A stretch of 22,352 nucleotides of DNA. Source: CAZPKH01 sp964407165. Lineage in GTDB: Bacteria > Bacteroidota > Bacteroidia > Bacteroidales > Muribaculaceae. The stretch lies in contig CAYOUJ010000037.1 of NCBI GenBank assembly GCA_964407165.1, positions 1 through 22,352 of the forward strand, read 5' to 3'. Within the stretch, counting starts at the first letter, position 1; every line of letters begins with the position of its first letter. This document shows, piece after piece, positions 20,432 to 22,352 of the stretch. Under the pieces are notes generated by a model, which saw only the letters and a list, made by a program, of their open reading frames with translations, was not told where the DNA came from and searched no databases. Made by a program: the position numbers and the translations under genes.

Positions 20432-20767
20432 ATGGAATCTACCCGTCAAGCAAAAATAGCCCGCCTGCTCCAGAAGGAGCTGAGTGAAATCTTCCGCCAG
20501 CAGACCGCCAAGATGCGCAGCACGCTGGTGAGCGTCAGCGCCGTGCGCGTCTCCCCTGACCTCAGCGTCGCCCGCGTATACCTTTCAGTATTCCCCTCCG
20601 AGAAGGCCCCGGAAATTATCGAGAGCGTCAACCACAGCGCCCGCACCGTCCGCTACGAACTTGCGCAGAAAGTGCGCTTCCAGCTCCGTCGCTGCCCCGA
20701 CCTCACCTTCTACCTCGACGACTCCCTCGACTACATCGACAAAATCGATTCTCTTCTCGCCAAGTAG
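20432..20767 (+). CDS. rbfA: 30S ribosome-binding factor RbfA
   Basis: RbfA is a KH-domain protein that assists late 30S subunit maturation near the 5' end of 16S rRNA. The 111-residue protein has the usual compact length. It starts STRQAKIARLLQKELSEIFRQQ, then VSVSAVRVSPDLSVARVYLSVFP (strand-helix-strand KH core), and ends with the family signature RYELAQKVRFQLRRCPDLTFYLDDSLDYIDKIDSLL. The ATG at 20432 is preceded by the CTAAAAAC words at a seven-base distance. The following LolC/E-like permease gene is in the same direction, an arrangement I recall as common in Bacteroidales. Confidence 0.96.
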   Translation: MESTRQAKIARLLQKELSEIFRQQTAKMRSTLVSVSAVRVSPDLSVARVYLSVFPSEKAPEIIESVNHSARTVRYELAQKVRFQLRRCPDLTFYLDDSLDYIDKIDSLLAK

Positions 20768-20789
20768 TTGTCAGGCAACCGATCCTTGT

Positions 20790-20812
20790 GCCATGCCGCT
20801 GTGCGGCATGGC
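20790..20812 (+). terminator. Perfect hairpin between rbfA and the permease gene
   Basis: GCCATGCCG pairs with CGGCATGGC across a CTGTG loop. There is no U-tract; it is followed by CACTAATCACTTATCACTAA, another iterated-word run, up to the TTG start. It is more likely an mRNA processing, stability or attenuation structure than a full terminator. Confidence 0.5.
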
Positions 20813-20834
20813 TCACTAATCACTTATCACTAAC

Positions 20835-22070
20835 TTGCTCAGCCTACGCATTGCGCTGCGCTACCTGTTTTCAAGAAAGAGCCATAGCGCGGTAAACATA
20901 ATCAGCTTCATCTCCCTTGCCGGCGTGGCAGTGGCCACGGTGGCGACCGTGTGTGTGCTGTCGGTGTTCAACGGTTTCACCGACCTGGCGAAGGCCCGCA
21001 TGAGCCGCATGGACCCGGCCTTGCAGGTGACGCGCACTGACGGCCGCCCCCTCGAGCAAGCCGACTCCCTGGCCCGCGAACTGACACGCATGGAGGGCGT
21101 AAGCCTCGCACTGCCCACCTTGACGGGGCAGGCGCTGGCCATGTACGGCGACAAGCAGCTCCCCGTCACCATCAAGGGCGTCCCCGCCGGTTACGAGCGC
21201 ATCTCGGGCATCGACTCGCTCTTCATCGAGGGACAGTATGTGCCTGAAGGGAAGGTGCTTTACCCTGATGTCCCAAACATCGAAGACTGGCAGTATGCCG
21301 CCCTGAGCATCGGCGTGGCCGTGCAACTGGCCTCACCATACGGCTTCACCGAGCTGCTGGGCATCTACGTGCCCCGCCGCCTGGGGCGCATCAATCCGGC
21401 CAACCCCATGGGCTCGTTTGCCGCCGACTCGCTAATAATCAGCGGCGTGTGGGAGGTGCAGCAGCAGGAGTATGACAACGACATGGTCATCCTCCCCCTC
21501 TCCGCCGCCCGCCGTCTCCTCGAGTATGACATGGAGGCCACGGCCATCGAGGTGTCCACGGCAGACCCCGACGGGATGAAAGCCACGCTGCAGGCAGCCC
21601 TCGGACCTGACTATCTGGTGAAGACGCGCCTCGAGCAACAGGAGCAGTCTTACCGCATGATCAGCATCGAGAAGTGGATATCCTTCCTCCTGCTCGCGTT
21701 CATCCTCATAATCGCCTCGTTCAACATCATCTCAACCCTCTCGATACTCATCATCGAGAAGCGTGACAACATGGCCACCCTCACCGCTCTCGGCGCCCCG
21801 CGGCGGCTGCTCAGCCGCATTTTCATGATCGAGGGGTGGCTCATAGCCTTCGGCGGCGGCGTCATCGGCATCATTGTCGGCGTGGCGCTGTGCCTGTGCC
21901 AGCAGTGGTTCGGGTGGATCAAGCTCGCCGGCGACGCATCGCAGCTCACCATCGACAGCTACCCCGTCAAGGTCGAGGCCGTCGACCTGCTGGCCGTGCT
22001 TGCCCTGGTGGCGCTGGTCGGACTGCTCTCCACGGCCGTCACCCGACGCTTCGTCCGTGCGCACACGTGA
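20835..22070 (+). CDS. LolC/LolE-like ABC transporter permease (FtsX/MacB family)
   Basis: The 411-residue inner-membrane protein has the four-helix layout of lipoprotein-releasing permeases: a first membrane segment in NIISFISLAGVAVATVATVCVLSVFNGF (about 20-48), a large periplasmic domain (about 50-265), then three membrane helices (about 275-300, 325-350 and 375-400) and a short basic tail. LolC/E with LolD extract lipoproteins from the inner membrane for transfer to LolA. No LolD ATPase is in view. The only suitable start is TTG at 20835: no ATG precedes the first helix and a TAA lies six codons upstream, while the sequence LRIALRYLFSRKSHSAVNIIS directly after it is the family N-terminus. 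It lies 67 bases after rbfA. Confidence 0.85.
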   Translation: MLSLRIALRYLFSRKSHSAVNIISFISLAGVAVATVATVCVLSVFNGFTDLAKARMSRMDPALQVTRTDGRPLEQADSLARELTRMEGVSLALPTLTGQALAMYGDKQLPVTIKGVPAGYERISGIDSLFIEGQYVPEGKVLYPDVPNIEDWQYAALSIGVAVQLASPYGFTELLGIYVPRRLGRINPANPMGSFAADSLIISGVWEVQQQEYDNDMVILPLSAARRLLEYDMEATAIEVSTADPDGMKATLQAALGPDYLVKTRLEQQEQSYRMISIEKWISFLLLAFILIIASFNIISTLSILIIEKRDNMATLTALGAPRRLLSRIFMIEGWLIAFGGGVIGIIVGVALCLCQQWFGWIKLAGDASQLTIDSYPVKVEAVDLLAVLALVALVGLLSTAVTRRFVRAHT

Positions 22071-22091
22071 ACACTCCGAGCTTTAAGGTTG

Positions 22092-22120
22092 TTGTAAAAT
22101 TGAAATCAACGTTAAAATTG
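22092..22120 (+). promoter_or_regulatory. Weak promoter candidate before the last gene
   Basis: TTG (22092-22094), an 18-base spacer and TAAAATTGC (22113-22121) resemble TTG-N19-TAnnTTTG with one mismatch in the -7 box. It would start transcription about five bases before the ATG at 22129. Confidence 0.35.
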
Positions 22121-22128
22121 CCAACCGA

Positions 22129-22352
22129 ATGAATCCTGCGGTCAACACCGTAACTTGTGAATGCCCCGGCCGCCATCAGCCGGGGCTGCATTTCAGCAGC
22201 CTCACCGCCGCCGATGTCCGGCGCGTCAGTGAGATTGCCGCCCGCGCGGGCCTGCGCACCTGCGACGTCACCATCGGCGGCATTTTCCTGTGGATCGACT
22301 ACTTCCACTACCGCGCCTGCCTCTGCGGCGACACATTATATATAAAAGGCGT
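22129..22352 (+). CDS. DUF2156-like protein, N-terminal part (cut by window end)
   Basis: An open frame from ATG 22129 runs off the window after 74 codons. It begins MNPAVNTVTCECPGR and continues LTAADVRRVSEIAARAGLRTCDVTIGGIFLWIDYFHYRACLCGDTLYIKG. The pattern of a helix, then RxCDxxxxxxFLWxxYFHxxxxxxxDTLYI, resembles the start of the GNAT-like DUF2156 domain (LPG_synthase_C superfamily), in which the order is usually D...SCDLSFANLYxW...Yxxxxxxxxxxlxi. If right, the product is an acyl- or aminoacyl-transferase-like protein, perhaps acting on lipids. The fragment is too short for certainty. Confidence 0.6.
   Translation, partial: MNPAVNTVTCECPGRHQPGLHFSSLTAADVRRVSEIAARAGLRTCDVTIGGIFLWIDYFHYRACLCGDTLYIKG

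Noticed and set aside
1..22352. tRNA or rRNA genes and insertion sequences
   Set aside because: No cloverleaf with a TTCRANY-type arm, no rRNA segment and no transposase-like protein was recognised by eye; a tRNAscan or Infernal run would be decisive.

Overview
The window looks like chromosomal DNA of a GC-rich member of the Bacteroidales (Bacteroidota), perhaps Muribaculaceae-like. The grounds are: promoters of the Bacteroidota type (TAnnTTTGC, in one case with TTG 19 bases upstream) before most operons; no Shine-Dalgarno sequences; and the families present (queD/queE, metY, a metF-metH pair, U32 protein, RlmD-type methylase, ATP-type PFK, rbfA followed by a LolC/E-like permease). The rank below order is a guess. 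GC content looks near 60 % by eye and was not computed.

Layout. Bases 1-192 hold a GC-rich 36-base tandem array. Bases 193-2144 (minus strand) hold queD-queE-tsaD, a tight tRNA-modification operon. Bases 2182-8111 (plus strand) hold metY, metF and metH, which together form a methionine-synthesis block. Bases 8192-13538 (minus strand) hold a compact phage-derived island: a small acidic protein, a capsid-like protein, a connector-like protein, a portal-like protein, two unknown proteins and a DUF6582-like protein. On the opposite strand inside the island is an intergenic unit that looks like a small RNA gene (dyad, promoter, strong terminator). No terminase, tail, integrase or lysis gene is visible. 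Bases 13656-22352 return to housekeeping genes: U32 protein, secreted EEP nuclease, RlmD-type rRNA methylase, pfkA plus a lipoprotein, an LPG-synthase-type flippase, rbfA, a LolC/E-like permease and the start of a DUF2156-like gene cut by the window edge.

Three features are not explained by ordinary gene content. (1) G/C-homopolymer palindromic elements are inserted in frame in protein genes, at the queE N-terminus and twice at interdomain linkers of metH. (2) Intergenic spacers are built from iterated short words that recur between unrelated loci. One, (CTAAAAA)n in the sense strand, ends 6-7 bases before the start codons of pfkA, rbfA and the portal-like gene. (3) The capsid-portal island is free of visible frameshifts, and its capsid-like protein starts with a lipoprotein or membrane-type signal. 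Several plus-strand genes also have promoter boxes only 3-4 bases from their ATG, which predicts leaderless mRNAs.

Everything here was read by eye from sequence. Family names come from motif recognition, not from a database search.
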